NCBI GenBank assembly: GCA_020724425.1
Contig: DYGY01000004.1
Coordinates: 16,517 to 80,516, forward strand
DNA length: 64,000 nucleotides
Reading direction: 5' to 3'
Origin: Thermaerobacter marianensis
GTDB lineage: Bacteria > Bacillota > Sulfobacillia > DVGY01
Shown: positions 34,428 through 43,009 of the stretch, in pieces
How the letters are laid out: every line of letters starts with the position of its first letter
Position numbering within the stretch: position 1 is the first letter of the stretch
Position numbers and translations under genes: made by a program
The notes under the pieces: model-generated
Databases searched by the model: none
Told to the model about the DNA's origin: nothing
What the model saw: the letters and a program-made list of their open reading frames with translations, nothing else

Positions 34428-35161
34428 TACTTGTCGATGTCTGCTAGGCGAACATAGGTCAGATTAGCTATGGAGCTGATAAGGAAGGTTCCTGCCATTA
34501 TCATGTAGGATGAACTAGGTAGGTATTCTCCTTGGGTTAGCTGAATGGTATAGATTCCTGGAATGGACCAGGGAAAGTAGATACTAAAGTCACTGTTGAG
34601 AAGAATTAGGCCAATCATTGTCATGATTCCTGCTAGAGCCATGGCGGGTATATATCCTCTGGTTAACATGGTCACAAGAGAGACAATGGGTAAAAGGGCA
34701 TAAAGCATGAGCCCAACTATTAAGTACTGAATTAATGAGTTTATCATCAGGGTTAATGAGAGGTCACTAGCCCTGATGATAAAGCCCATGGGTATCGTAA
34801 TTAGAAAGGCAAAGAGAACTAGAGTCAATGACCACAACAAGAGAATAACTAGTTTGGCTATAATGATGGACTCTCTGCTGAGAGGAATAGTAAAAAGGGT
34901 TTTGATTGTGTTCTCTGTATACTCTCGGCCAAAGACATAGGTAGCGGTAAGGGAGAAAAGCAAGATTCCTATAAAGACAGCAATGAAAGAGATTGATTGT
35001 ATGAGGAAAGCCTCCCAGGTAATACTGTCCTTGAAAAGTTGTTTGAGGTAATAGAAGATTAGGGCATTTAGTATTGGTGAGATAGATACTCCAAGGAAAC
35101 TAATCCAGATCATTGGGGCTTTTTTGAGCTTCTTCAGTTCTACTTGTATGGCTCTAAGCAT
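34427..35161 (-). CDS. ABC-2 type transporter permease (BcrB-like)
   Basis: The 244-residue protein has six predicted membrane helices, starting with a cytoplasmic MLRAIQVELKKLKKAPMIWI leader typical of BcrB/NatB-type permeases. It also has IGILLFSLTATYVFGREYTE (a characteristic segment before the second helix pair) and LTQGEYLPSSSYM near the C-terminus. It pairs with the ATPase gene upstream, which it overlaps by eight bases. Such transporters give self-resistance to bacitracin-like or lantibiotic peptides. The adjacent two-component genes probably induce it. Confidence 0.83.
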   Translation of the reverse strand: MLRAIQVELKKLKKAPMIWISFLGVSISPILNALIFYYLKQLFKDSITWEAFLIQSISFIAVFIGILLFSLTATYVFGREYTENTIKTLFTIPLSRESIIIAKLVILLLWSLTLVLFAFLITIPMGFIIRASDLSLTLMINSLIQYLIVGLMLYALLPIVSLVTMLTRGYIPAMALAGIMTMIGLILLNSDFSIYFPWSIPGIYTIQLTQGEYLPSSSYMIMAGTFLISSIANLTYVRLADIDK

Positions 35162-36068
35162 GGTTTTTCACCTCGCTGGTTAATTTGAGAAAGTGGTCCT
35201 CAAGGTTATCTTCGTTAAGAAATATTGATGATACATCAATGTTTTCGGTTACTAGAATTCTATTGATGGTAGAACTGTTTTCCAAGTGGCTGTAAATACG
35301 AATTGTGTTTTCCTCGTGTACAGAGTAGTCTTTGATTTGTAGTTTTTCTTCTAGAATCCAGGTAGTTCTAACAGGATTCGATACTTTGAACTCCAGGTAG
35401 GTTCGGTTTTTTCTTTTCAGTTCCTCATAGTCTATTTCTTCTAAGAGTTCTCCCCGATGGATAATCCCTATTCTTGTTGCTAGTTGTTGTATTTCAGCCA
35501 AGATGTGGCTAGACATAAATATGGTTATTTTGCGGTCTTCAGAGAGTCGCTTCAGGAGGAGTCGAATCTCTTTGATTCCTGCCGGGTCAAGGCCATTCGT
35601 AGGTTCATCAAGTATTAGAATTTCTGGTTTGTGGAGAAGAGCTCGAGCGAGTCCTAGTCTTTGCAGCGTACCTGTTGACAGTGTACTTGCCTTTTTGTCT
35701 TCATCTTTTGTTAGGTTAACAAGGTCTAAGGTTTCAGTTACTGCTATAGGGCTGTTAATCCCTAGAAGCTGACGCTGGATTTCCAGGTTTTCCTTAATTG
35801 ATAGGTTAGGGTAGGCACCGGGCGTTTCAACTAGGGAACCTATGCGAGCAAAGGATTGTATACCTGGCTTTTCATTGAAAAGTTCCACATAACCTGATGT
35901 TGGTTTAATTAGAGAGAGTATCAGTCTGATGGTTGTGCTTTTTCCTGCTCCGTTACGACCTAAGAAACCATAGATGTCTCCTCTGTTAACATTTAGGTTA
36001 AGGTTCTTAACTGCTAGATGAGTTCCATACTGTTTTGATAGATTGTAAGTTCTGATTATGGGTTCCAC
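35154..36068 (-). CDS. ABC transporter ATP-binding protein (BcrA/lantibiotic-immunity type)
   Basis: The 304-residue ATPase shows Walker A GFLGRNGAGKSTTIRLIL, Q-loop SLVETPGAYPNLSIKENLEI, signature LSTGTLQRLGLARALL (variant of LSGGQ with STGT), Walker B LILDEPTNGLDPAGI and the switch SSHIL. The C-terminal extension of about 90 residues (TYLEFKVSNPVRTTWILEE) is typical of BcrA-like ATPases. The GTG start lies behind AGGAGG with eight bases spacing. Downstream permease overlap and upstream kinase-regulator genes make a four-gene resistance-type module. Confidence 0.93.
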   Translation of the reverse strand: MEPIIRTYNLSKQYGTHLAVKNLNLNVNRGDIYGFLGRNGAGKSTTIRLILSLIKPTSGYVELFNEKPGIQSFARIGSLVETPGAYPNLSIKENLEIQRQLLGINSPIAVTETLDLVNLTKDEDKKASTLSTGTLQRLGLARALLHKPEILILDEPTNGLDPAGIKEIRLLLKRLSEDRKITIFMSSHILAEIQQLATRIGIIHRGELLEEIDYEELKRKNRTYLEFKVSNPVRTTWILEEKLQIKDYSVHEENTIRIYSHLENSSTINRILVTENIDVSSIFLNEDNLEDHFLKLTSEVKNHA

Positions 36069-36129
36069 CTTGCATACCTCCTTAGGTTCTAGTATAGAGT
36101 TCAGTTTTTACATAACTCTAAAGTATTTC

Positions 36130-36981
36130 TTACAAAATTCTTAATTCTTTAGGGAACTTGAGAATGAAGGAGGTATTAAGAGTCGTATCAAGGCTTAGGG
36201 ATATTTCTTGTTTTTCTGCTAGTTCCTTTGCGATTGGAAGACCTAAGCCTGTACCATTGTGGCTGAAGCCTCTGTTAAATATTTTCTCAGGGTCGATATT
36301 TGTTTTGCCATCATCCCAGATTGTTAGGGTATTGTTTTTGAGGGTGATTCCAAAGTTTTCTTTTCCCTTACCATGTTTGATGCTGTTGGCAATGATATTG
36401 ACAAGAATTCTTCTTAGAGAACGAATATCGGCCCTAAGATAATATGGGTTTTCTGGTAGTTCTATATGGACACTGATGTCTTCTAGTTGGTTTTGGAAGG
36501 TGAGAATGGTCTGTTTTAAGAGTTCGTTTAGATCTAGTTGTTCTTGTTCTAGAATTAGATCACCCGAGCTGAGTCTAGTTAGATAGAAGAGATCATCGGT
36601 TAGTTGGATAACCTCTTCAGTTTTTAAGCTGATAATGTCAAGATATCGCTGGCTGTTTTCTTTGTATCTCTTGAGTGCATCTGTATAACCTGCTATTGAG
36701 GTTAACGGGGTACGTAGGTCATGGGAGATGTTTGTCAAAAGTTCCTGATATGCTTTCTTTTGTTGTTCCTCTCTCTCTTGTTCCTGTTGATTTTTTTCAA
36801 TTAGGGCATTTAGTTTTTCGGCTATCCGGCTTGTCTGACTTTTGCCAGGTATTATGGTGCGGTAGGATAGGTTGTTGGCTAGATATTCATCCAATGCTTT
36901 GTTAATCTGTTTCAATTCTTTAGAATTCTTATGGAGAAACCAGACTGCTATTAGGACTAGAATGAGAAGCATCTGTGTCAT
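36130..36981 (-). CDS. Membrane-anchored sensor histidine kinase
   Basis: The 283-residue kinase has one short N-terminal TM helix (MLLILVLIAVWFLHK) and no extracellular domain. A linker follows, then a HisKA domain with LTNISHDLRTPLTSIAGYTD (phospho-His) and an HATPase with NIIANSIKHGKG (N box), IWDDGKTNIDP (G1) and GTGLGLPIAKELAEK (G2). Kinases of this short intramembrane-sensing type are often paired with BcrAB/BceAB-like ABC transporters in Firmicutes. The gene overlaps the response regulator by an ATGA (4 bases) and lies 61 bases before the ABC genes. Confidence 0.92.
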   Translation of the reverse strand: MTQMLLILVLIAVWFLHKNSKELKQINKALDEYLANNLSYRTIIPGKSQTSRIAEKLNALIEKNQQEQEREEQQKKAYQELLTNISHDLRTPLTSIAGYTDALKRYKENSQRYLDIISLKTEEVIQLTDDLFYLTRLSSGDLILEQEQLDLNELLKQTILTFQNQLEDISVHIELPENPYYLRADIRSLRRILVNIIANSIKHGKGKENFGITLKNNTLTIWDDGKTNIDPEKIFNRGFSHNGTGLGLPIAKELAEKQEISLSLDTTLNTSFILKFPKELRIL

Positions 36982-37676
36982 AACTCTTCCTCCTTAGTGT
37001 AACGATAGCCTATCCCCCAAACTGTCTGGATTAGCTGTGGTTGGCTTGCATCTTTTTCGATTTTGCTTCTAAGACGTCTGATATGGACCATGACAGTATT
37101 TTCATCACTCAGATATTCTTCTCCCCAGACTTGCTGAAATATTTGGGCCTTGGTGTAGATGGCTCCGGGATATGATACAAGTAGTTTGAGGATAGAGAAT
37201 TCTTTAGCTGTTAGTTGGATCTCTCTTTCATAGAGCCAGGTTCGGTGGGAAGTAAGGTCTAGTCTGATTGGATATGCTTCAATGATTTCCTGGTTCCTAT
37301 GAGTTGTTTTTTGGTAGCGTCTTAGGAGTGCCTTTACTCTGGCTATGAGCTCTATGGGGCTAAAGGGCTTGGTGATGTAGTCATCCGCTCCTATACCGAG
37401 TCCTAAGGCTTTATCCATATCAGAGTCTTTGGCACTGAGCATCAGGATTGGAATATCAGAGAATTTTCTGATTTCTCTGGCGACATCTAGCCCATCAATT
37501 CCGGGTAGCATAATATCTAGGATAATCAGGTCGTAGGTGGAGGCTTTTAGTTTTTGTAGGGCTTCCTCACCGGTTTTAGCCATATCTATCTGGTATCCCT
37601 CCCCTTTGAGATTCAGGGTGATTAGTTCAAGGATATGTTTATCATCGTCTACGGTTAGAATTCTTGCTTTAGTCAT
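36978..37676 (-). CDS. OmpR/PhoB-family response regulator
   Basis: The protein (232 residues) has an N-terminal receiver (ILTVDDDKHILELITLNLKG, phospho-Asp in LIILDIMLPGIDGLD, Lys in YITKPFSPIELIARVKALLR). A C-terminal winged helix follows (LTAKEFSILKLLVSYPGAIY, DENTVMVHIRRLRSKIEKD). It is expected to activate the adjoining ABC transporter in response to the partner kinase. ATG 37676 fits GGGGG eight bases upstream; a TTG at 37691 is also in frame but sits on that site. Confidence 0.94.
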   Translation of the reverse strand: MTKARILTVDDDKHILELITLNLKGEGYQIDMAKTGEEALQKLKASTYDLIILDIMLPGIDGLDVAREIRKFSDIPILMLSAKDSDMDKALGLGIGADDYITKPFSPIELIARVKALLRRYQKTTHRNQEIIEAYPIRLDLTSHRTWLYEREIQLTAKEFSILKLLVSYPGAIYTKAQIFQQVWGEEYLSDENTVMVHIRRLRSKIEKDASQPQLIQTVWGIGYRYTKEEEL

Positions 37677-37769
37677 GATAGCTACCCCCAATCTTCTACT
37701 TAGTGTACCATAAGGGAAAAGGATAACGTAGCTAGCTGGTGAATATCCTTAACTGGAGGAGGGGATTTT

Positions 37770-38267
37770 TTGAGATATATCTACCGAGAAGTTCAGTATT
37801 TCCGGCAGTGGTGGCTCTGGGTCCTTATTTTGCCTTGGTCTTTGTTGACTATCTGGGGGATGTTTCAGCAGCTGGTTTTAGGTATTCCCTTTGGTACTAA
37901 TCCGGCTTCAGATACGGGAATGTTAGTAATTGGGCTTGTTTTTGGAATAGGTTTTCCTATAACCTTCTATTTTATGGGTCTTGTAACAGAAATTAGAGAA
38001 GATGGCATCTCAGTACGCTTTAAGCCTTTTCATGTGTCATTCAGGAAGTTCCTCTGGATGGAGATTGAGAGTATTGAGGTTAGAAAATACAATGCCTTTA
38101 AGGAGTTTGGTGGCTGGGGGATCCGCTGGGGTGCTGGTGGCAAGGCATATAATGTGGCTGGAGATATGGGTATTCAACTGACTTTCAAGAATGGGAAAAA
38201 GCTCCTCATTGGTACAGCTAAAGAAAAAGAGATTATGGAAGCTATTAAGGTAGCCAGAGGTGAATAG
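37770..38267 (+). CDS. Small membrane protein with PH-like C-terminal domain (DUF6141-like)
   Basis: The 165-residue protein has two TM helices (WWLWVLILPWSLLTIWGMF and GMLVIGLVFGIGFPITFYFM). A cytoplasmic C-terminal domain rich in beta strands follows (REDGISVRFKPFHVSFRKF, GIRWGAGGKAYNVAGDMGIQ, TFKNGKKLLIGTAKEKEI), resembling bacterial PH-like DUF6141 proteins. It starts at TTG 37770 behind GGAGGAGGGG. The SRAP gene begins two bases after its stop, so both are on one transcript. Function unknown. Confidence 0.72.
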   Translation: MRYIYREVQYFRQWWLWVLILPWSLLTIWGMFQQLVLGIPFGTNPASDTGMLVIGLVFGIGFPITFYFMGLVTEIREDGISVRFKPFHVSFRKFLWMEIESIEVRKYNAFKEFGGWGIRWGAGGKAYNVAGDMGIQLTFKNGKKLLIGTAKEKEIMEAIKVARGE

Positions 38268-38269
38268 AT

Positions 38270-38914
38270 ATGTGTGGCCGATATTCCCTTGCTGTTGATG
38301 AAGAGAAGATACGAAAGTTTTTTGACCTAGTTAGGGTTAATTTTGAACATTCTCCCCGGCATAATGTTGCTCCTGGGCAGTTAGCACCGGTTATCATTGA
38401 AAAGAAAATGGGGCTAATGAAGTGGGGTCTGGTTCCATACTGGGCCCAGGATGAGAAGATTGGTTACAAACTAATTAACGCTAGAGCTGAAACTATTGCG
38501 GAAAAACCCAGTTTTAGAGATTCCTTTCTGAAGAGAAGATGCCTTATCCCGGCTGATGGTTTCTATGAGTGGCTAAAGGAAGGGCAGGAAAAGAGACCAT
38601 TCCGTTTTGTTTCAAATGATCTTTTTGCTTTTGCCGGTATCTATGATACCTGGAGGTCTAAAGACAAGGTATTACACAGTTTTAGTATCATTACTTGTGA
38701 GGCCAATGATACTGTTAGGGGTATTCATCATAGGATGCCAGTTATTTTAGATAAGGGAGCGAGAGACATCTGGTTAGATAGGAGTATTGCTGATAAGGAA
38801 TTGCTGCTATCCTTTTTAAGACCATATGGGGGAGAATTGAGGATGTATGAGGTTTCTCCTTTGGTTAATAGGGTAGCTAATGATGATGAATCAGTTATTG
38901 AACCGGTGAGATAA
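38270..38914 (+). CDS. SRAP-domain abasic-site processing protein (YedK/HMCES-like)
   Basis: The 214-residue protein is a SOS response-associated peptidase (SRAP) family member. Catalytic Cys2 directly follows the start Met (MCGRYSLAVD) and would form the DNA-protein crosslink with abasic sites in single-stranded DNA. Other hallmarks are HNVAPGQLAPV, MKWGLVPYWAQDEK, LINARAETIAEKPSFR, CLIPADGFYEW with the conserved Glu and GIHHRMPVIL with the active-site His. The length is typical. It follows the small membrane protein by two bases and ends before a hairpin at 38919. Confidence 0.93.
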   Translation: MCGRYSLAVDEEKIRKFFDLVRVNFEHSPRHNVAPGQLAPVIIEKKMGLMKWGLVPYWAQDEKIGYKLINARAETIAEKPSFRDSFLKRRCLIPADGFYEWLKEGQEKRPFRFVSNDLFAFAGIYDTWRSKDKVLHSFSIITCEANDTVRGIHHRMPVILDKGARDIWLDRSIADKELLLSFLRPYGGELRMYEVSPLVNRVANDDESVIEPVR

Positions 38915-38918
38915 TATT

Positions 38919-38946
38919 AGAGTCTTGCAAAAGTTAGTAAGACTCT
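38919..38946 (+). terminator. Hairpin after the SRAP gene
   Basis: AGAGTCTT pairs with AAGACTCT over 8 bp around a 12-base loop, four bases after the stop codon. TATATAAT follows rather than a pure T-run, so termination strength is uncertain. Confidence 0.55.
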
Positions 38947-38958
38947 ATATAATGATAG

Positions 38959-38983
38959 ATAAATGAGAATGAAATTCATTTAT
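38959..38983. promoter_or_regulatory. Imperfect Fur-like palindrome upstream of the decayed DUF438 gene
   Basis: ATAAATGA (38959-38966) and TCATTTAT (38976-38983) are exact inverted halves around GAATGAAAT. The AT-rich TGAGAAT-like core resembles a Fur/PerR family box. It precedes the start of the decayed hemerythrin-PAS gene by 21 bases, a usual operator position, but the core matches only part of the 7-1-7 consensus. Confidence 0.35.
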
Positions 38984-39004
38984 AGTTAGGAAAGGAATAA
39001 AAAT

Positions 39005-39860
39005 ATGAGTGAATACATTAATAATCAAGGATATAGGGTTGGGCAGTTAAGTAGTATGAGGAAGGAATTGGTTAGGGGGGAAGCTACAAGCACACTCAAA
39101 GAGAAATATCGTGATATGTTAAAGCAAGATGACTCCTCTTGATGTCTTTGAGGTGGAAAATGAGATCTTTATGGGGTAAGGGATACCAAAGGGTATCTTG
39201 ATAGCTATATGGAGTTGATTAAGCCTTTTTTGAGTGGGCATGAAAGAAGCTAGCTGTTGAACATCCTCTTTCTTTATTGAAACAGGAGAACCAGATGTTA
39301 AGGAGATATCTTGATAGGTTAAAGGATGAAGATGTACTTAATGAGATAGGGAAATATGAGGTACATCTATTAAGATAGGAGGAGTATCTCTTTCCTTTGC
39401 TAGAAGAAAAGGGATATGGAGGTTCTGTTACGCTTTTAAGGGGTATGTATCAAGAGTTGAGGCAGGCCTTTACTGATCCTGACCGGGTTATTGGTGCTGC
39501 AGAGGTGGTTTTGGATTATGAGGATAGTAGTCTCTATCCGGTGCTGATGGATCTCTTAATGAAAGAGGAGTCGGAGATATTAAAGGATGATTCTAGAGGA
39601 TACTTTATGATTAGGGATTTAGATAGGGTTTCGCGCTTGCTAGAGTTTGTGCAGAGAATGAAACAGGAAGATTTGGAAGCACTAAAAGAGGTCTATGGGG
39701 AGGAAATCAAGGGGGTTACACCCCATGACATCCTTACTCTAGAGGGTGTCTTGCTAAATAAGGGTGTTAGTGTTAAAGAAATCGGGGTGTTTTAGAGGTA
39801 TCTCAGGATGTCACTGAACTTAAGGCCTTAGAGGGTGAGAGGCGTCTGCTTGATGATTAG
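39005..39860 (+). pseudogene. Decayed DUF438 / hemerythrin-like / PAS protein gene
   Basis: Translation of successive frames reconstructs one family. The first is MSEYINNQGYRVGQLSSMRK to 39142, where a stop occurs. In another frame come TPLDVFEVENEIFMG, a stop, then GIPKG and LDSYMELIKPFLSGH. Next is VEHPLSLLKQENQMLRRYLD, then KYEVHLLR, a stop, and EEYLFPLLEEKGYGGSVTLL, which is like the hemerythrin motif LRKEEYLFPxLEExG. Then follow VVLDYEDSSLYPVLMDLLMK and finally EVSQDVTELKALEGERRLLD, the usual end of the C-terminal PAS domain, closing at TAG 39858-39860. Only 39397-39795 is a long uninterrupted frame (132 codons). Most of the PAS domain is missing and at least three stops or shifts are present, so the gene is dead. 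Intact relatives are about 400-470 residues. Confidence 0.8.
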
Positions 39861-40744
39861 GCAAGACGGGTAAGACCTAGTTCTTTTGCAAGGCTAAGAG
39901 CTTCCTTAAATTCCTTTGAGGTGAGGGGTCTTTTGAGGAAAGGGTGTTTATGGGCTTTGTAGGCCGGGTAGTATTGGTCCATCAGGTTAAGATAGGTGTC
40001 TTTTGAAAGGTCTTCTGCTATATAGGTGAGGACCTTTCTTGTGTTGTCTAGGTGGTTAGGAAGGACTAGATGCCTTATGATAAGGCCTTTAGTGGCAAGA
40101 TCGTTTTCTATTTGAAGGTCGCCTACTTGCTTATGCATTTCTTTAATTGCTTTCTTAGTGATGTCAGCATAATTGGGTGTTCTGGAGAGTTCTTTAGCAA
40201 GGTCGTTTTTGGAAAACTTAAAATCGGGCATATAGATATCGATTATGCCATCAAGGAGTTTTAGGGTTTCTAGTGAGTCATAACCAGAGCTATTGTATAC
40301 TAGAGGGATCTTTAACCCTGCTGGGATAGCTATTAGCAAGGCTTTCAGTATCTGGGGCACCACATGGCTTGGGGTAACAAGATTGATATTGTGGCAACCT
40401 CTATTTTGTAGGGATAGCATCATGGTTGCTATTTGTTCTTCTGATACTTCTTTACCTTCACCCCATTGACTTAGTTCATAGTTCTGACAGAAGATGCATC
40501 TGAGGTTACAGAAACTAAAGAAGATTGTACCGGAGCCTTTTGTACCCACTAGGGGTTCTTCTTCTCCATGGTGAGGTATGGAGCTAGAGACGATTGCTTT
40601 TTTAGCTACTCTGCAGACACCAATCTCTCCCTCAAGGCGGTTTACATGACAGTCCCAAGGGCAGATGGTGCAGTCTGAGAGTTGCTTATAGGCCTGCTCT
40701 ACTCTTTTTTTTAGTTCTCCACTCTGGTAGAGATCGTATGCCAT
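39857..40744 (-). CDS. Radical SAM protein, PflX-like (pyruvate formate-lyase activase family)
   Basis: The protein (295 residues) has an N-terminal Cys cluster (CTICPWDCHVNRLEGEIGVC) and the radical SAM cluster FCNLRCIFCQNYELSQWGEG, a CxxxCxxC binding a 4Fe-4S centre and SAM. The SAM-binding region NLVTPSHVVPQIL follows, then YNSSGYDSLETL, IDIYMPDFKF and HLVLPNHLDNT. This matches the PflX branch of uncharacterised activases, distinct from classical PflA. The target glycyl radical or other enzyme is not encoded nearby. ATG 40744 fits GAGGAG with eight bases spacing; ATG 40750 is also in frame. Its 3' end overlaps the last bases of the DUF438 remnant. Confidence 0.88.
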   Translation of the reverse strand: MAYDLYQSGELKKRVEQAYKQLSDCTICPWDCHVNRLEGEIGVCRVAKKAIVSSSIPHHGEEEPLVGTKGSGTIFFSFCNLRCIFCQNYELSQWGEGKEVSEEQIATMMLSLQNRGCHNINLVTPSHVVPQILKALLIAIPAGLKIPLVYNSSGYDSLETLKLLDGIIDIYMPDFKFSKNDLAKELSRTPNYADITKKAIKEMHKQVGDLQIENDLATKGLIIRHLVLPNHLDNTRKVLTYIAEDLSKDTYLNLMDQYYPAYKAHKHPFLKRPLTSKEFKEALSLAKELGLTRLA

Positions 40745-40911
40745 GGACATTTCTCCTCTTGGGTATATTATATATTTTCCTGTTGGCTGGCAAAATATTT
40801 GAATGGTGATAGGAGATTAAAAGAGATAGAAGAAAATATATGCTAGTGACTCTGATTACAGGAAGTTTACCCGGGATAGGGTACACTATGTAAGTAAAGG
40901 AGGGCTTTGTA

Positions 40912-42516
40912 TTGATTAAGAGAGAATATGGCATAGCGATGCGCGATGGAATAGAGTTAAAGAGTTTGGTTTTCTTACCGGGGGAGGGTTCACATCCTCT
41001 GGTAATGGTGAGAACCCCTTATGGGAAGGAACAGTTTGAAGCCTATACTGGACTTTTCTTGCAGGCTGGACTAGGGGTGTTTCTCCAGGATGTAAGAGGG
41101 ACAGGGGCATCAGCTGGAGAGTTTACACCCATTGTCAATGAAGAGAATGATAGCTTGGATACCCTAGCCTGGTTAAAGGAACAAGAGTGGTATAATGGTC
41201 GGTTAGGTCTTCTAGCTCTTTCCTATCTTGGTTCCGCTACCTTAGCTTTAGCTGCTTTGAGTGATGATGTTAAAGCTGTGGTAGCTAGTTCTGTCCCATA
41301 TGAGATTAATAACGGGGTTTTAGGTGATGGTAATGTCTTCATGTTACATCATACTTTGCCTTGGCATATCCTTACTAGCAAAGACAAAAAGATGGTGGAT
41401 TTCTCCTGGCCTGATACCTATAAGCAGTTGCCTCTAGTTGATGTTCTTGATGATCCTAACTGGGAGACTTGGCTTAAGAATATGGATAATGAAGAGTTTT
41501 GGGAACAGTTTAACCTTGAAGGTTATGTGCGCAAGATAGAGGCACCGGTCTTACATTTTGGTGGTTGGTGGGATTTCCTGCTTTCCTCGGTTACCGGTAT
41601 GTACAGAATTCTTGAGGAAGAAGGTAACTATAGGCAGAAACTGATTCTTGGTCCCTGGAGCCATAATGGTATCTTGGGGAATGCTACAGAGCTAGCTGGA
41701 ATTGATTATGGATCTTCTAGTCCTTTTCTGGAGGAAACCTTGGCCTGGTTTAGTAACTGGCTCAAAGAGGTTAATTATGAGATGGAAGGACCTGAGGTTA
41801 AGGCTTTTCTTATGAATAGTAATGAGTGGGTTGAAGGTAATGCTTGGCCTCATGAGAAGCTTGTCAATATTGCCTGGGCAATGACTGGAGCAGGTGAATT
41901 GAATCTGTTACAAGGACCTCAGGCATTCCCACCGAGTTCTGGTGCAGCAGAGACCTTTTTTGAGTATGACCCCAAGCACCCGGCTAAAACTCAGGGGGGT
42001 GCTGTTTGGGAGTTTCCGGCTGGGGGATTGGAACCTGGGTCAGTGGAACAGGATAAGGCGAAACCGGGTAGGGCCCTAATCTATACTTCTGTACCTTTGG
42101 CTCAAGAGATCACTATCCTTGGTGAGATAGTGGTACAGTTGGTAGTCTCTACTGATGCTCCCGCTACTGATTTTGCTGTTAAGCTGATTGATATCTATCC
42201 TGATGGTTCAAGAAGGCTTGTTAAGGATGGTATTAGAGAGGTTTGTTTTAATCATCTGGAAAAAGAGCCTGATGATAGATATCCGGCAACAAGAATCAGT
42301 CTTTCTTTAGGTGAAACAGGTTATACCTATAAGGTGGGGCATAGGCTTCAGGTTGAGGTTGGCAGCAGCAATTTCCCTAAGTATGCTAGGAGCTTAAATC
42401 AACCTGACCGGTTCTTTAGTGAAGAGACACCTGTGGCTTTGAATGCTATGCATTTTGATGCTTCTTTTGCCAATAGGATTATCACTCCTCTTCTTTTTCA
42501 GGGGGAAGAAGATTGA
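40912..42516 (+). CDS. CocE/NonD-family serine hydrolase (X-Pro dipeptidyl peptidase-like)
   Basis: The 534-residue protein matches the CocE/S15 alpha/beta hydrolase family: an N-terminal catalytic domain and a C-terminal jelly-roll. The oxyanion region VRTPYGKEQ, QDVRGTGASAGEF, the nucleophile elbow GLLALSYLGSATLALAAL (GLSYxG-type with Ser in LSYLG), HFGGWWDFLLSSVTGMY with the Asp and LILGPWSHNG with the catalytic His are visible. The C-terminal domain includes ILGEIVVQLVVSTDAPATDF. These enzymes cut acyl esters or X-Pro peptides. Translation starts at TTG 40912 behind AAAGGAGGG. The next gene overlaps its stop by four bases. Confidence 0.92.
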   Translation: MIKREYGIAMRDGIELKSLVFLPGEGSHPLVMVRTPYGKEQFEAYTGLFLQAGLGVFLQDVRGTGASAGEFTPIVNEENDSLDTLAWLKEQEWYNGRLGLLALSYLGSATLALAALSDDVKAVVASSVPYEINNGVLGDGNVFMLHHTLPWHILTSKDKKMVDFSWPDTYKQLPLVDVLDDPNWETWLKNMDNEEFWEQFNLEGYVRKIEAPVLHFGGWWDFLLSSVTGMYRILEEEGNYRQKLILGPWSHNGILGNATELAGIDYGSSSPFLEETLAWFSNWLKEVNYEMEGPEVKAFLMNSNEWVEGNAWPHEKLVNIAWAMTGAGELNLLQGPQAFPPSSGAAETFFEYDPKHPAKTQGGAVWEFPAGGLEPGSVEQDKAKPGRALIYTSVPLAQEITILGEIVVQLVVSTDAPATDFAVKLIDIYPDGSRRLVKDGIREVCFNHLEKEPDDRYPATRISLSLGETGYTYKVGHRLQVEVGSSNFPKYARSLNQPDRFFSEETPVALNAMHFDASFANRIITPLLFQGEED

Positions 42517-42944
42517 TATATTTAGTTAATCAGGAAAAGGTGTTAAGGAGTATTGCAGAAAGACTTGCTGGTGAATATTCAGATCAAAGGGTATTTATAG
42601 ATGAAGGAAATGGGGATGGCTTTACAGTCGATTTTACCCCTACTGTACCTGATGGAGTACGGATTGGCTATGTGTTGGACTATGGTGAAAAGCAGTCTAT
42701 AAGACGTAAGGAACTACAGCAGTTTTTCAAAGTCAAAAGGGATATGGTAGAGGAGATTCTTGCCTGTCCCGTATACTTTAAGGAATCCACTGATGTGAAA
42801 AGGTATGTTAAGGTAACTGCAGACAGACGTTTTGGTGTCTATCAAATAGTTAGGCTTAATAGCTGGAAGGACGAAGAGGAACTTGTAAATGATATTGTTT
42901 TGGCCTTAGAGGAGTATATGGAGGCTATTTTGCAAATAAGGTAA
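42513..42944 (+). CDS. Protein of unknown function coupled to the CocE hydrolase
   Basis: This 143-residue soluble protein starts at TTG 42513, overlapping the hydrolase stop (TTGA), so translation is probably coupled. It contains IAERLAGEYSDQRVFIDEGN, VDFTPTVPDGVRIGYVLDYG and VKRYVKVTADRRFGVYQIVR. I recognise no domain. Pairing with a hydrolase suggests a shared process, but no partner function can be named. Confidence 0.65.
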   Translation: MIYLVNQEKVLRSIAERLAGEYSDQRVFIDEGNGDGFTVDFTPTVPDGVRIGYVLDYGEKQSIRRKELQQFFKVKRDMVEEILACPVYFKESTDVKRYVKVTADRRFGVYQIVRLNSWKDEEELVNDIVLALEEYMEAILQIR

Positions 42945-43009
42945 TGGCAATGCCTTGCACTGGATAAAGATTCCCTGTATAAGATAGCATTACTTGAGGG
43001 GTGAGTTGT

